Assembly: GCF_000023445.1 (NCBI RefSeq)
Contig: NC_012881.1
Coordinates: 3,029,501 to 3,093,500, forward strand
DNA: 64,000 nt
DNA from: Maridesulfovibrio salexigens DSM 2638
GTDB taxonomy: Bacteria > Desulfobacterota > Desulfovibrionia > Desulfovibrionales > Desulfovibrionaceae
Direction: 5' to 3'
This document shows, piece after piece, positions 1-7,844 of the stretch. The translations under genes were made by a program, and so were the position numbers. The notes beneath the pieces are model-generated. The model was not told where the DNA came from and did not search any database. It saw only the letters and a program-made list of their open reading frames with translations. Positions within the stretch are counted from its first letter, which is position 1. Every line of letters begins with the position of its first letter.

Positions 1-407
1 GCATTCTCAAGATCGTCCTTTATTCCGGGGGTGGAGGTGCATTTGTAGCCTTTCATAATTTTGGCAGAGATAGGAATCCAGCCGCCATGACATATATGAG
101 CTACAACCTTGCCAGCCTCATGGATTTCTCGGGTCAACTCCAGCACCTTAGGATCGCGGCGCAATTTATCAGGAGCAAAACCGCCTGCTATGACCAGCAA
201 ATCAAAATCATCTGCATTCATATCATCGATAGCTGCTGTAGATTTGAAAGGATAACCATTCTTGCCGGTATAGACCTCACCGTATTCCGGTCCGGCAACA
301 ACCACTTCAGCACCTTCCTCAATCAAGCGATAGTACGGGTAAAGAAGTTCCATATCCTCAAAAACATTATCTATAAACATCAGGACACGCTGGCCGTTCA
401 ATTTCAT
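1..407 (-). CDS. DJ-1/PfpI family protein (3' part missing)
   Basis: Reading on the minus strand from the ATG at 407, about 135 residues are visible before the window edge, so the C-terminus is missing. The start is preceded by a good ribosome binding site (TAAGGAG). The protein begins MKLNGQRVLMFIDNVFEDME. It later carries AGGFAPDKLRRD and the nucleophile-elbow motif AHICHGGW, whose cysteine matches the reactive cysteine of the DJ-1/PfpI superfamily. That family includes intracellular proteases, glyoxalase III and deglycase-like enzymes of stress protection. No signal peptide is seen, so it is probably cytoplasmic. The exact activity cannot be told from the sequence. It is separated from the rhodanese gene upstream on the same strand by a terminator. 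Confidence 0.85.
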   Translation of the reverse strand, partial: MKLNGQRVLMFIDNVFEDMELLYPYYRLIEEGAEVVVAGPEYGEVYTGKNGYPFKSTAAIDDMNADDFDLLVIAGGFAPDKLRRDPKVLELTREIHEAGKVVAHICHGGWIPISAKIMKGYKCTSTPGIKDDLEN

Positions 408-472
408 GAGATGCTCCTTATGGTTTAATTTTTAAAATTGAATATCATCAGATACCATAAAATTGCACAAAA

Positions 473-508
473 AAAGACCGCAATATTGTGGAAGATATTA
501 CGATCTTT
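473..508 (-). terminator. Intrinsic terminator after the rhodanese gene
   Basis: An interrupted 14-bp stem with an 8-base loop ends in a U-tract on the minus strand. Two positions that are C/A mismatches on the plus strand become G-U wobbles on the minus strand, so the structure fits minus-strand RNA. It follows the rhodanese gene that stops at 544. Confidence 0.6.
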
Positions 509-543
509 ATCTGAATTTTAAACGTTTAAAAGAACTTTTATCT

Positions 544-954
544 TTAAAGTAATTCAAGCGGCCTGTTTTTTATATTCCACGCATCCATTCCACCTTTCAG
601 AATAAGAACGTCCTTATGCCCCTGCGCACCCAGTTTACGTGCTGCCAGCTGACAGACAAACCCGAAGTAACAAACCACAACCAACTGCCTGTCACGCTCA
701 ATTTCCGGACAATCATTTTCAAATAAAGTAATTGGGTAGCTAACAGCTCCGGGGATATGTCCGAATTTACAATATGTATCCTCAAGCCTGCAATCAACTA
801 TTGTCAGCTGCTTTTCTGAATTGAGCAAATCTTCCAACTCAGATGAATCAATCACTCCATAAGTCTGCTTTCTGAACTTTGAAACCACATATTTACGGGT
901 CAGTTTCCACCACCCTTTATTCGGTAATTCCTGCTTATTCCAAACCAATTTCAT
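544..954 (-). CDS. Rhodanese-like domain protein
   Basis: This is a single-domain rhodanese of about 136 residues. An upstream start at 1005 is possible, but the ATG at 954 follows a good GAGG ribosome binding site by six bases and gives the N-terminus MKLVWNKQELPNKGWW. Family marks are VDCRLEDTYCKFGHIPGA and the catalytic loop VVVCYFGFVCQLAARKL. The cysteine in VVC aligns with the persulfide-forming cysteine. The loop lacks the usual arginine and serine and has CYFGFVC instead, so substrate choice may differ from thiosulfate sulfurtransferases. The C-terminus GGMDAWNIKNRPLEL is typical. It is divergent from the TetR gene at 1115 and could be its regulatory target. Confidence 0.85.
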   Translation of the reverse strand: MKLVWNKQELPNKGWWKLTRKYVVSKFRKQTYGVIDSSELEDLLNSEKQLTIVDCRLEDTYCKFGHIPGAVSYPITLFENDCPEIERDRQLVVVCYFGFVCQLAARKLGAQGHKDVLILKGGMDAWNIKNRPLELL

Positions 955-1062
955 AACTATCCTCGTTTTCGTTGACTGATTTAAACATTTGATGAACCCT
1001 TTCACTAAACAAGGGCCACTCTATTGCTGAAATCGTCGAAAACAAGAAACAAACAACCGAAC

Positions 1063-1082
1063 TTTGTCCCGCTTGGGACAAA
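1063..1082. promoter_or_regulatory. Perfect 20-bp palindrome, candidate TetR operator
   Basis: TTTGTCCC-GCTT-GGGACAAA has 8-bp perfect arms around a 4-base centre. It lies between the divergent rhodanese and TetR-family genes, 33 bp before the regulator start. A degenerate half-site (TTTGCCCC) follows at about 1092. Position and symmetry fit an autoregulatory operator. This is inferred from sequence only. Confidence 0.6.
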
Positions 1083-1114
1083 ATTAAATATTTGCCCCGC
1101 TAAAGAGCAAAAAA

Positions 1115-1702
1115 ATGACCAATATAAAAGGTAAAAGACAGTCAGAGCGCAGCCGCAAGCAGATCAAAGAAGCTTTGCAGAAGTTGCTTCGGAGTAAAAG
1201 CTACGGAGAAATTTCAGTCGGAGAAATTGTTGAACAGGCAGATGTAGGACGTTCTACTTTTTATCGCCATTTCAAAAGCAAAGCAGACGTGATGGTCGAT
1301 CTTCACGGAGACATGTTCGCAAAGATCTTTGAAGAATTGCATTCGCCGGAAGACTGGCTTGCAGGACATTCAGCAAAAATAATATGTAAGATGTTCGATA
1401 CCCACCTGAACTCCCAAGCCACTAAAACCTCCATTGCCGGTAATATTGGTGCCGATCTCGATTACATCATGCGTGGAGTTGTCAGTTTATTGGGTAAGAG
1501 CATTCAAACAGGTCTTGAAAAGACATTCGCCAACACATCATCCAGCGTCCCATTCCCGGTGACTGCCAGCAGCATTGCAGGAATTTACGGAATGACCTTC
1601 ATGACATGGAAAGGGACATTCCCGGAGATTTCAGGCGAGGAACTGGCCGACCATGTGCAGCGCTTAATAGGAGCAGTTATACGGGAAAGTGTAGCAGAAT
1701 AA
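1115..1702 (+). CDS. TetR/AcrR-family transcriptional regulator
   Basis: This 195-residue protein has an N-terminal TetR helix-turn-helix (about residues 10-57). The recognition region EISVGEIVEQADVGRSTFYRHFKSKADV is diagnostic for the family. The remaining roughly 135 residues form the helical ligand-binding and dimerisation domain, which is too variable to name a ligand. The gene is divergent from the rhodanese gene, with the 20-bp palindrome at 1063-1082 between them, so it probably represses itself and its neighbour. The ribosome binding site is weak (AGAG about 9 bases upstream). A strong terminator follows directly. Confidence 0.9.
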   Translation: MTNIKGKRQSERSRKQIKEALQKLLRSKSYGEISVGEIVEQADVGRSTFYRHFKSKADVMVDLHGDMFAKIFEELHSPEDWLAGHSAKIICKMFDTHLNSQATKTSIAGNIGADLDYIMRGVVSLLGKSIQTGLEKTFANTSSSVPFPVTASSIAGIYGMTFMTWKGTFPEISGEELADHVQRLIGAVIRESVAE

Positions 1703-1704
1703 AG

Positions 1705-1739
1705 AATCCCCCGACTCAAAGAGCCGGGGGATTTATTTT
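1705..1739 (+). terminator. Intrinsic terminator after the TetR gene
   Basis: The stem AATCCCCCG(A)CTC / GAG(C)CGGGGGATT is followed by TTATTTTA, three bases after the TetR stop codon. It may also serve the ABC transporter genes converging from the other side. Confidence 0.8.
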
Positions 1740-1764
1740 ATACACTATGCAGATTGAACCCAAA

Positions 1765-2529
1765 TTAGAGTAACTTATCCATAAATTCCTTGATTCGCGG
1801 GTGCTGACTCTCAGCAGAGAAGAATTCTGCGGGAGCTCCCTTAGCGACAAAATCCCCGGTCTCCATGAAGATTACGGTATCGGCAACTTCACGGGCGAAA
1901 CCCATGTTGTGGGTAACGATAACCATGGTCATGCCATCGTCAGCCAGAGAACGGATGGTATCAAACACTTCACCGACCAGTTCCGGGTCGAGAGCGGAAG
2001 TGGGTTCATCGAAAAGCATCATCTTCGGCTTCATGGCCAGCGCGCGGGCAATAGCTACACGCTGCTTCTGACCACCGGAAAGGGTTACCGGATAAACGGT
2101 GGCACGGTCGGAAAGACCGACCTTTTCCAGCATCTGAAGCGCAACCTCACGGGCTTCTTCCTTGGACTTGCCAAGCACAGTCACCTGCCCTTCCATAACG
2201 TTCTGAAGAACAGTCATATGCGGAAAAAGGTTGAACTGCTGAAAAACCATACCGATCTCGGAACGCAGGGCACAGAGATTCTTCTGGGAATCCAGCACCG
2301 GATTACCGTCTTTATATATGTAGCCGCAGGGCTTGCCTTCGAACTGGATTTCCCCGGAATCAATGGTTTCGAGGAAGTTCATAGTCCGAAGCAAGGTGGA
2401 TTTACCGGATCCGCTGGGACCGACTATAACCACTTTCTCGCCACGGGCAATCTTGAGGTCGATATGGTTGACCGCAGTAAGACTGCCGAATTTTTTGACG
2501 ATTTTCTTGAGTTCTAAAATTGTTTCCAT
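1765..2529 (-). CDS. Polar amino-acid ABC transporter, ATP-binding subunit
   Basis: This 254-residue ATPase is of the GlnQ/HisP type. Walker A GPSGSGKST is at residues 37-45, the Q-loop region reads VFQQFNLFPHMT, the signature is LSGGQKQR, Walker B is MMLFDEPTSALD, and the switch histidine is in VTHNM. It powers uptake of an amino acid through the permease encoded immediately upstream: that gene's TAA directly abuts this ATG with no spacer, so the two are translationally coupled. The substrate (glutamine, cystine, arginine or other) cannot be told from the ATPase. It is the last gene of the binding protein-permease-ATPase operon 4356 to 1765. Confidence 0.93.
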   Translation of the reverse strand: METILELKKIVKKFGSLTAVNHIDLKIARGEKVVIVGPSGSGKSTLLRTMNFLETIDSGEIQFEGKPCGYIYKDGNPVLDSQKNLCALRSEIGMVFQQFNLFPHMTVLQNVMEGQVTVLGKSKEEAREVALQMLEKVGLSDRATVYPVTLSGGQKQRVAIARALAMKPKMMLFDEPTSALDPELVGEVFDTIRSLADDGMTMVIVTHNMGFAREVADTVIFMETGDFVAKGAPAEFFSAESQHPRIKEFMDKLL

Positions 2530-3564
2530 TTAGCGCCTCTCGTATACCCCGACCTTGTATTCTATCTTCTCGAAGAAGAAAGTAAATACGGAGGTAAAAA
2601 TAAGGTAGATGACAGCAGCCATTACCAGCACGGTTACGTTAAAGTAAGCATTGAACATCTGGTCCGCAGCACGCATGAGTTCGACCATGGCAATGGTGGA
2701 AACCAGCGCGGTATCCTTGATCAATGCGATAAATTCGTTGGCAATGGGCGGGATGATCCGCTTGTATGTCTGCGGAATAATAACCCGGCGCATAGTCTGG
2801 CCGTAAGTCATACCCAGCGCTTTTGCTGCTTCGGTCTGGCCGTCATCAATGGACTCGATACCGGCCCTGATAATCTCAGCAAGATACGCAGAATAGTTAA
2901 TACCCAGACCGATAAGTGCCGCAGCCAGCGGAGAAAGGGTAATGCCGATTGCAGGCAGACCGTAATAGATAAAAAAGAGCTGCAGCAGGAGCGGTGTACC
3001 GCGAAAGAACCAGATAATAAACCAGCTGATAGCCATAAAAGGCTGCATGCGGCTGATCTTGCCAAGGGCGATAAAAAGGCCGCCGATGGGTGAAACGATC
3101 ATGGTAAAGAAGACCAGCACGAGGGTCATTGTCGCACCCTTGAGCAGATTAGGCATGAATCGCTTACAGTCCTCAAGGGTCTTCTGCCATTCAGGTTTAG
3201 TCTCGCGGTCAAGAGAGGTCAGGAAATTTTTCGCTTCAACGTTGTCCGGATAAACGGCAACAACCTGTTCTGCGAATTCGCGGGCCTTGCCCGCATCTTT
3301 CATGGAATAGCTGATGCGCGCCAGCTGCATACGAGAATAAACAAACTGCCCGTCATCCCCTTCAGGACCGGGTGCGGGAACCTGTTTAAACAAAGACTGA
3401 GCCTGATCAATCTGACCAACGGTCAGAGCATCACGGGCCTGCTTGAGCAGTGCGTCAGCGTCAACAGCGGCTGATGATACAGCCGGAAAAATCAGAAGTG
3501 CAAACAGCAGAAAGAGCGAGGCAAGCGCCCCGCTCTTTCCGAGTTTATTATTTGAATTAATCAT
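2530..3564 (-). CDS. Amino-acid ABC transporter permease with N-terminal secreted TPR-like domain
   Basis: At 344 residues this is over 100 longer than ordinary HisM/GlnP permeases (about 220). It starts with a signal-peptide-like segment (roughly residues 12-33, ending SSAA). A helical region of about 100 residues follows (DADALLKQARDALTVGQIDQAQSLFKQV and MQLARISYSMKDAGKAREFAEQVVAVYPDN), which looks like TPR repeats. The true permease domain (about residues 140-340) has the family motif region EAAKALGMTYGQTMRRVIIPQ and several membrane segments. By topology the extra domain should be periplasmic, where it could touch the binding protein. The binding-protein gene is 3 bases upstream. The architecture is unusual, but the reading frame is unbroken. 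Confidence 0.9.
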   Translation of the reverse strand: MINSNNKLGKSGALASLFLLFALLIFPAVSSAAVDADALLKQARDALTVGQIDQAQSLFKQVPAPGPEGDDGQFVYSRMQLARISYSMKDAGKAREFAEQVVAVYPDNVEAKNFLTSLDRETKPEWQKTLEDCKRFMPNLLKGATMTLVLVFFTMIVSPIGGLFIALGKISRMQPFMAISWFIIWFFRGTPLLLQLFFIYYGLPAIGITLSPLAAALIGLGINYSAYLAEIIRAGIESIDDGQTEAAKALGMTYGQTMRRVIIPQTYKRIIPPIANEFIALIKDTALVSTIAMVELMRAADQMFNAYFNVTVLVMAAVIYLIFTSVFTFFFEKIEYKVGVYERR

Positions 3565-3567
3565 TTC

Positions 3568-4356
3568 TTACCATTTAGCGGGGTTGGTGACATCTTCACC
3601 GAACCACTTGCGGGAGATTTTACCCATTGTTCCGTCTGCGATCATAGCGTCGATGGTCTTCTGCACTGCAGCGCGCAGGGAATCTTCACCCTGACGGAAA
3701 GCAATACCGAAAGCTTCGCTGGTGATGTAACCGGGAAGCGCAAGGTACTTACCAGGACGCTGAGCCATGGAGTAACGACCGGCAATGTTGTCGACAACTA
3801 CGCCGTTAAGACGACCGGATTCGAGGTCAAGCAGAGCTTTAACGTTGGTGTCGTACTCGCGGATTTCCTTGGGAGCGGGCTTGAGGGATTTAGCAGCCTC
3901 AAGAGCGGGGGAACCTTTCTGTACGCCGACAACTTTGCCGCCGAGGTCTTTGTGAGCCTTGATGGACTTGTTGCCCATAGCGATAACAGCGATCTGGCCG
4001 TCCATGATGTAAGGCTTGGAAAAAGAAACTGCTTTTTCACGCTCGGGGGTGATGGTCATGCCGTTCCAGATGCAGTCAAATTTCTTTGCATTCAGGGAGT
4101 GGATAACGCCGGACCATGCAGTGGGCTGCCATTCAATCTTAATGCCGAGGCGCTTACCAACTTCTTCAGCTGCGTCCACGTCAAAACCAACCAGAGTTCC
4201 ATCATCCTGACGGAAGCCCATGGGTGCAAAAGTGTCATCAAGACCAATTACAAGCTTGCCTGCTTTCTGTACTTTTTCGAGAGAACCGTCACCAGCCATT
4301 GCGGTGGTTGCGAATGCCAGCATCATTGCAACCATGAGAACTAATACCCTTTTCAT
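3568..4356 (-). CDS. Amino-acid ABC transporter substrate-binding protein (SBP family 3)
   Basis: This 262-residue periplasmic protein has a clear signal peptide (MKRVLVLMVAMMLAFATTAMA, cleavage near residue 21). The family signature is VIGLDDTFAPMGFRQDDGTLVGFDVDAAEEVGKRLG. The WNGMTITPEREKAVSFSKPY and GVQKGSPALEAAK regions are typical of family 3 proteins binding polar amino acids. It is the first gene of a three-gene operon with the permease and ATPase. Its roughly 470-bp upstream region holds a terminator-like hairpin in the leader (4400-4445) and a long imperfect palindrome (4629-4730). Confidence 0.93.
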   Translation of the reverse strand: MKRVLVLMVAMMLAFATTAMAGDGSLEKVQKAGKLVIGLDDTFAPMGFRQDDGTLVGFDVDAAEEVGKRLGIKIEWQPTAWSGVIHSLNAKKFDCIWNGMTITPEREKAVSFSKPYIMDGQIAVIAMGNKSIKAHKDLGGKVVGVQKGSPALEAAKSLKPAPKEIREYDTNVKALLDLESGRLNGVVVDNIAGRYSMAQRPGKYLALPGYITSEAFGIAFRQGEDSLRAAVQKTIDAMIADGTMGKISRKWFGEDVTNPAKW

Positions 4357-4399
4357 GCGTCACTCCTAAAAGAAAATGTAAATTTCCGCTCCTGCAACA

Positions 4400-4445
4400 T
4401 TTAAAAAGGCCGTTACGGAAAACGCTTCCATTCTGCCTTTTTAAA
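4400..4445 (-). terminator. Terminator-like hairpin in the leader of the amino-acid transporter operon
   Basis: An 11-bp perfect stem (TTTAAAAAGGC / GCCTTTTTAAA) with an inner CGTT/AACG pairing is followed on the minus strand by a U-rich tail. It lies 44-89 bases before the binding-protein start, so it may attenuate the operon or stop an upstream transcript. No leader peptide or alternative antiterminator was identified. Confidence 0.45.
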
Positions 4446-4628
4446 ATAAGAAGCGATGAACCGAATAGCTCATGAAGCAGGAACATGCAAGACTGTAACC
4501 CCTTAAAAACAGAACTTAGACTCCCTTTTTTGTCAAAAATGTGAGGATCATGCCGTAAAAATGTGTAATTCACGTATCAAAATTTCGGTTATTACAAATA
4601 CAACCACCTTTACAACACCAGCCGGCTA

Positions 4629-4730
4629 AGAAAGTGCCAGATGCAAGGCGCAAGAAAAAGGGTGGAACGAAGCGTATTAAACATACGTGAGTTTCAACCT
4701 TTTCCGTAGCGGCGCCGCAGATGGAGCTTT
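4629..4730. repeat. Long imperfect palindrome, intergenic repeat-like element
   Basis: The centre is CGTAT-taaac-ATACG at 4673-4687. Arms extend outward with interruptions (AAAGGG/AACCTTT, GGCGC/GCGCC, and an outer AAG..GC with GC..CTT) to give about 100 bp that can fold as one long interrupted hairpin. Elements of this shape are common dispersed intergenic repeats in proteobacteria. No second copy is present in this window. Confidence 0.45.
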
Positions 4731-4825
4731 ATCAACCGTCTGACAAAGCGGTTGCTAAACTTTTTGCCTATGTGTTAGCGTGGATTTAACTGATATTCCC
4801 ACCTGTTCTAACAAGGAGACTGCAT

Positions 4826-5248
4826 ATGCCAAACCTTACTTCGTGGGGAAGCCGAGAAATTGAAAGATTAAAGACCGATATGGACAGGCTTTTCAACAGC
4901 CTTTGCCACGATTACGGCATCCCTTCCGTCTGCGGAATCATTGATTGTACGCCACAAACCAGCATGAGAGAGGATGGTGACGCTCTTGAAGTGAGTACCA
5001 CCATGCCCGGATTTCATGCCGAAGACCTTGAAGTTAAAGTTACTGAAACTTCCATGACTATTTCCGGAGAAAAAAAGGTGACCTTTGAGGGAGGACGCCA
5101 AACAAATCATTTCAAAAAGACTCTTCCTCTGCCCTGCCGGGTGGACCCTGACAATGTAAGCGCTACCTTCAAAGATGGAGTACTTAAAATTGTACTCAAC
5201 AAATGCGTAATCAAACCTCAAAAGGTTATTTCCATAACATCTGAATAG
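4826..5248 (+). CDS. Hsp20-family small heat-shock protein
   Basis: This 140-residue small heat-shock protein has an alpha-crystallin domain at about residues 45-135. Visible landmarks are DALEVSTTMPGFHAEDLEVKV, MTISGEKKV and the strand region VDPDNVSATFKDGVLKIVLNK, with the conserved GVLKI core. Such proteins form oligomers that hold unfolding proteins in an ATP-independent way in the cytoplasm. The start has a good AAGGAG site. The Lon-family protease gene starts 19 bases after the stop, so holdase and protease are probably co-expressed under stress. I could not identify a convincing heat-shock promoter or CIRCE element upstream. Confidence 0.92.
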   Translation: MPNLTSWGSREIERLKTDMDRLFNSLCHDYGIPSVCGIIDCTPQTSMREDGDALEVSTTMPGFHAEDLEVKVTETSMTISGEKKVTFEGGRQTNHFKKTLPLPCRVDPDNVSATFKDGVLKIVLNKCVIKPQKVISITSE

Positions 5249-5267
5249 CACCAGACCGGAGACCTCC

Positions 5268-7763
5268 ATGACCAGCATCCTGAAAGATAGAGAACTGCCG
5301 CTTGATAAACTGAGGTGGACCCTTGACCCGGAAGAACTTCCTTTCAACACTACTGCTGACCTTGAACATGAAGATGAAATTATCGGCCAGTGTCGTGGTG
5401 TCGAAGCTTTTCGTTTCGGCATGGGTATGGGACTTAAGGGCTACAATATTTTCGTTACCGGACCTGCCAATACAGGTAAGCAGGCCACAGTAAAAAAGAT
5501 GCTCACCGAGCTTTCCAAAACAGACAAAAGCCCGGATGACCTTCTTTACGTTAACAACTTCAAGTCTACTGAATCACCAATCCTGATCCGCATGCCCGCT
5601 GGAGAAGGTGCATTATTCAAAAAGGATATCCATGACTTTCTGGAAGGCATCAAGCGCGAAGTTCCGCAGCTTTTTGAAAGTCAGGAATATATGGCCCGCA
5701 AAAATGAAATCATTGAAATGCACGAAAAGCAGACCCGTGAATTCTTTCAGGGCATTGAAGATAAGGTTAAGGATTCCGGTCTGGTTATCGTCAATATGCA
5801 GATGGGCCATTTCCAGCGTCCTGATGTTGTTCCGCTGGTGGACGGTGAACCGATTCGCATGATCCAGTTGGAAGAAAAGGTAGATAAAGGCCGCTTCCCG
5901 CGCGATGAATTTGAAAGGCTTAAGGAAAAGCAAAAAGAACTGAAGGAAGAAATTGATAATATTCTGGCTCAGGTTCGCAAACTTCAAAAAGAAGTAAAGA
6001 AAAAGAGCGAAGATGTGGACAAACTCATGTTCATGACTCTCGCACAGGACCTTATCGCCCCTTTGCGCGAAAAATACAGTGACGAAAAAGTAATCAAGTA
6101 TTTTGACGCCATGCTGGAAAACATGAGCGATGAACTTGATTCCCTGCGTATGATCGGCAAAAAGCCGCAAGCTGGAGAAGGCGGCATGATGTTCATGCCA
6201 CCGCAGGCGGACACCATCCTCCATCCATACAAAGTCAACCTGCTCGTGGATAACACTGAACAGAACAGTCCTCCGGTGATATTTGAAGCCTACCCCACTT
6301 ACCGCAACCTATTCGGCTCCATTGAAAGGGTTATGGACAGGCACGGCGGCTGGCGCACAGACTTCACTAAGATCAAAGCCGGTTCTTTCATCAAGGCCAA
6401 CGGCGGCTATCTGGTTATCAACCTCATGGACGCCATTGTAGAGCCGGGCGTCTGGCCTACTCTCAAACGCTCACTCAAGACAGAAAAGATTGAAATCCAG
6501 ACCTTTGATCCCTATTACTTCATATCCTCCACCGGCCTGAAACCGGAACCCATCGCCATGGACGTAAAAGTAGTGGTTCTGGGCGATCCCTATCTTTACC
6601 AGTTACTGCGCCATTACGATCCTGATGTTCCTAAGATTTTCAAGGTCCGCGCCGACTTTGAAACCTCAATGGACCGTGACGTGGATGCTATCAACTCAGT
6701 ATCCAATTTTATCAGCCGCATGGTGGAAAAAGACGACCTGATGCCCTTTGACCGTACAGGTGTAGCTGCCATCATTGAGCAGGCCGTACGTATGTCCGGC
6801 AGGCAGGAAAAAATCACCACAGCCTTCCCGCTGCTGGCAGATTTACTGGGCGAAGCCAGTTACTACGCAGGGCGCAACGGTTCCACTGCTGTTGGGGCAA
6901 AACATGTTATCCAAGCCCTTGAAGCCCACCGCAAACGTTCAAACCAGAGTGAAGAACGGTTGCAGGAAATGATCGACCGCGGCAGCATCTACGTTGACAC
7001 AGATGGTGCTGTGACCGGACAGGTCAACGGTCTGGCAGTTTATTCCATGGGCGATTACTCTTTCGGTAAGCCTTCACGCATTACCGCTGTAACTGCAATG
7101 GGCAAGGGTGGAATCATTAACATTGAACGTGAGGCCGATATGTCCGGCCCGACTCACAATAAAGGGATATTTATCCTTTCAGGCTTCCTGCGCCGCCAGT
7201 TTGCACAGGACAAGCCGCTCTCGTTGACCGCAAGTATTGCATTTGAGCAATCCTATGGCGGTATTGACGGAGACTCGGCTTCATCCACTGAACTCTACGC
7301 CCTGCTCTCCTCCCTTGCGGAAGTACCCATCCGTCAGGACATTGCCGTAACCGGATCAGTGAACCAGAAGGGTGAAGTCCAGCCCATCGGCGGCGTAAAC
7401 CAGAAAGTTGAAGGATTCTACCTCTGCTGTAAACATGCCGGACTGACCGGGAATCAGGGTGTTATGATCCCTGAACCAAACGTCAAAGACCTCATGCTGC
7501 GCACTGAAGTTGTGGATGCTGTCCGCGAAGGCAAATTCCATATCTGGTCAGTGGAAAATATCGAGCAGGGAATCGAAATCCTTACCGGAGTGGAAGCCGG
7601 CCAAAAGGATACTGAAGGCAAGTATCCCGAAGAATCCATTTACGGGAAGGTAAATGAACGACTCATCGATCTGGCAGAAGGACTTAAGAACTTCGGAGCC
7701 AGTGATGATGAAAAGGATGAGAAGAAAAAGGAAAGCGGCGGTTCTTGCGGCTGTGGTAAGTAG
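5268..7763 (+). CDS. Lon-family ATP-dependent protease (YcbZ/LonB-like AAA protease)
   Basis: This 831-residue cytoplasmic protease differs from classical Lon in lacking the large N-terminal substrate domain. A Walker A-like motif GPANTGKQ sits at residues 65-72. A long coiled-coil segment (about residues 195-245, rich in E and K) is inserted in the AAA module. The C-terminal protease domain has the catalytic serine in DGDSASS (Ser670) and the lysine in IGGVNQKVEG (Lys713); this 43-residue spacing matches the Ser-Lys dyad of E. coli Lon (679/722). The tail ends with a cysteine-rich GGSCGCGK, which is unexplained. It probably degrades misfolded proteins with the preceding Hsp20. A terminator follows. 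Confidence 0.9.
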   Translation: MTSILKDRELPLDKLRWTLDPEELPFNTTADLEHEDEIIGQCRGVEAFRFGMGMGLKGYNIFVTGPANTGKQATVKKMLTELSKTDKSPDDLLYVNNFKSTESPILIRMPAGEGALFKKDIHDFLEGIKREVPQLFESQEYMARKNEIIEMHEKQTREFFQGIEDKVKDSGLVIVNMQMGHFQRPDVVPLVDGEPIRMIQLEEKVDKGRFPRDEFERLKEKQKELKEEIDNILAQVRKLQKEVKKKSEDVDKLMFMTLAQDLIAPLREKYSDEKVIKYFDAMLENMSDELDSLRMIGKKPQAGEGGMMFMPPQADTILHPYKVNLLVDNTEQNSPPVIFEAYPTYRNLFGSIERVMDRHGGWRTDFTKIKAGSFIKANGGYLVINLMDAIVEPGVWPTLKRSLKTEKIEIQTFDPYYFISSTGLKPEPIAMDVKVVVLGDPYLYQLLRHYDPDVPKIFKVRADFETSMDRDVDAINSVSNFISRMVEKDDLMPFDRTGVAAIIEQAVRMSGRQEKITTAFPLLADLLGEASYYAGRNGSTAVGAKHVIQALEAHRKRSNQSEERLQEMIDRGSIYVDTDGAVTGQVNGLAVYSMGDYSFGKPSRITAVTAMGKGGIINIEREADMSGPTHNKGIFILSGFLRRQFAQDKPLSLTASIAFEQSYGGIDGDSASSTELYALLSSLAEVPIRQDIAVTGSVNQKGEVQPIGGVNQKVEGFYLCCKHAGLTGNQGVMIPEPNVKDLMLRTEVVDAVREGKFHIWSVENIEQGIEILTGVEAGQKDTEGKYPEESIYGKVNERLIDLAEGLKNFGASDDEKDEKKKESGGSCGCGK

Positions 7764-7790
7764 CTAGCATATACAACTCTCAAAAGAATT

Positions 7791-7822
7791 ACCCGGCAAT
7801 GTCATGAATGATATTGCCGGGT
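7791..7822. terminator. Bidirectional intrinsic terminator
   Basis: The 10-bp perfect stem ACCCGGCAAT / ATTGCCGGGT is followed by TTTAATTTA. It lies between the converging Lon-family protease and chemoreceptor genes. Confidence 0.75.
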
Positions 7823-7844
7823 TTAATTTACCTGAATCTAACAC

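Noticed and set aside
4618-4640. Minus-strand sigma-54-like TGGCAC-N8-GC site before the amino-acid transporter operon
   Set aside because: GG-N10-GC spacing fits, but the -12 box is TAGC rather than TTGC and it lies inside the palindrome; no dyads were found upstream.
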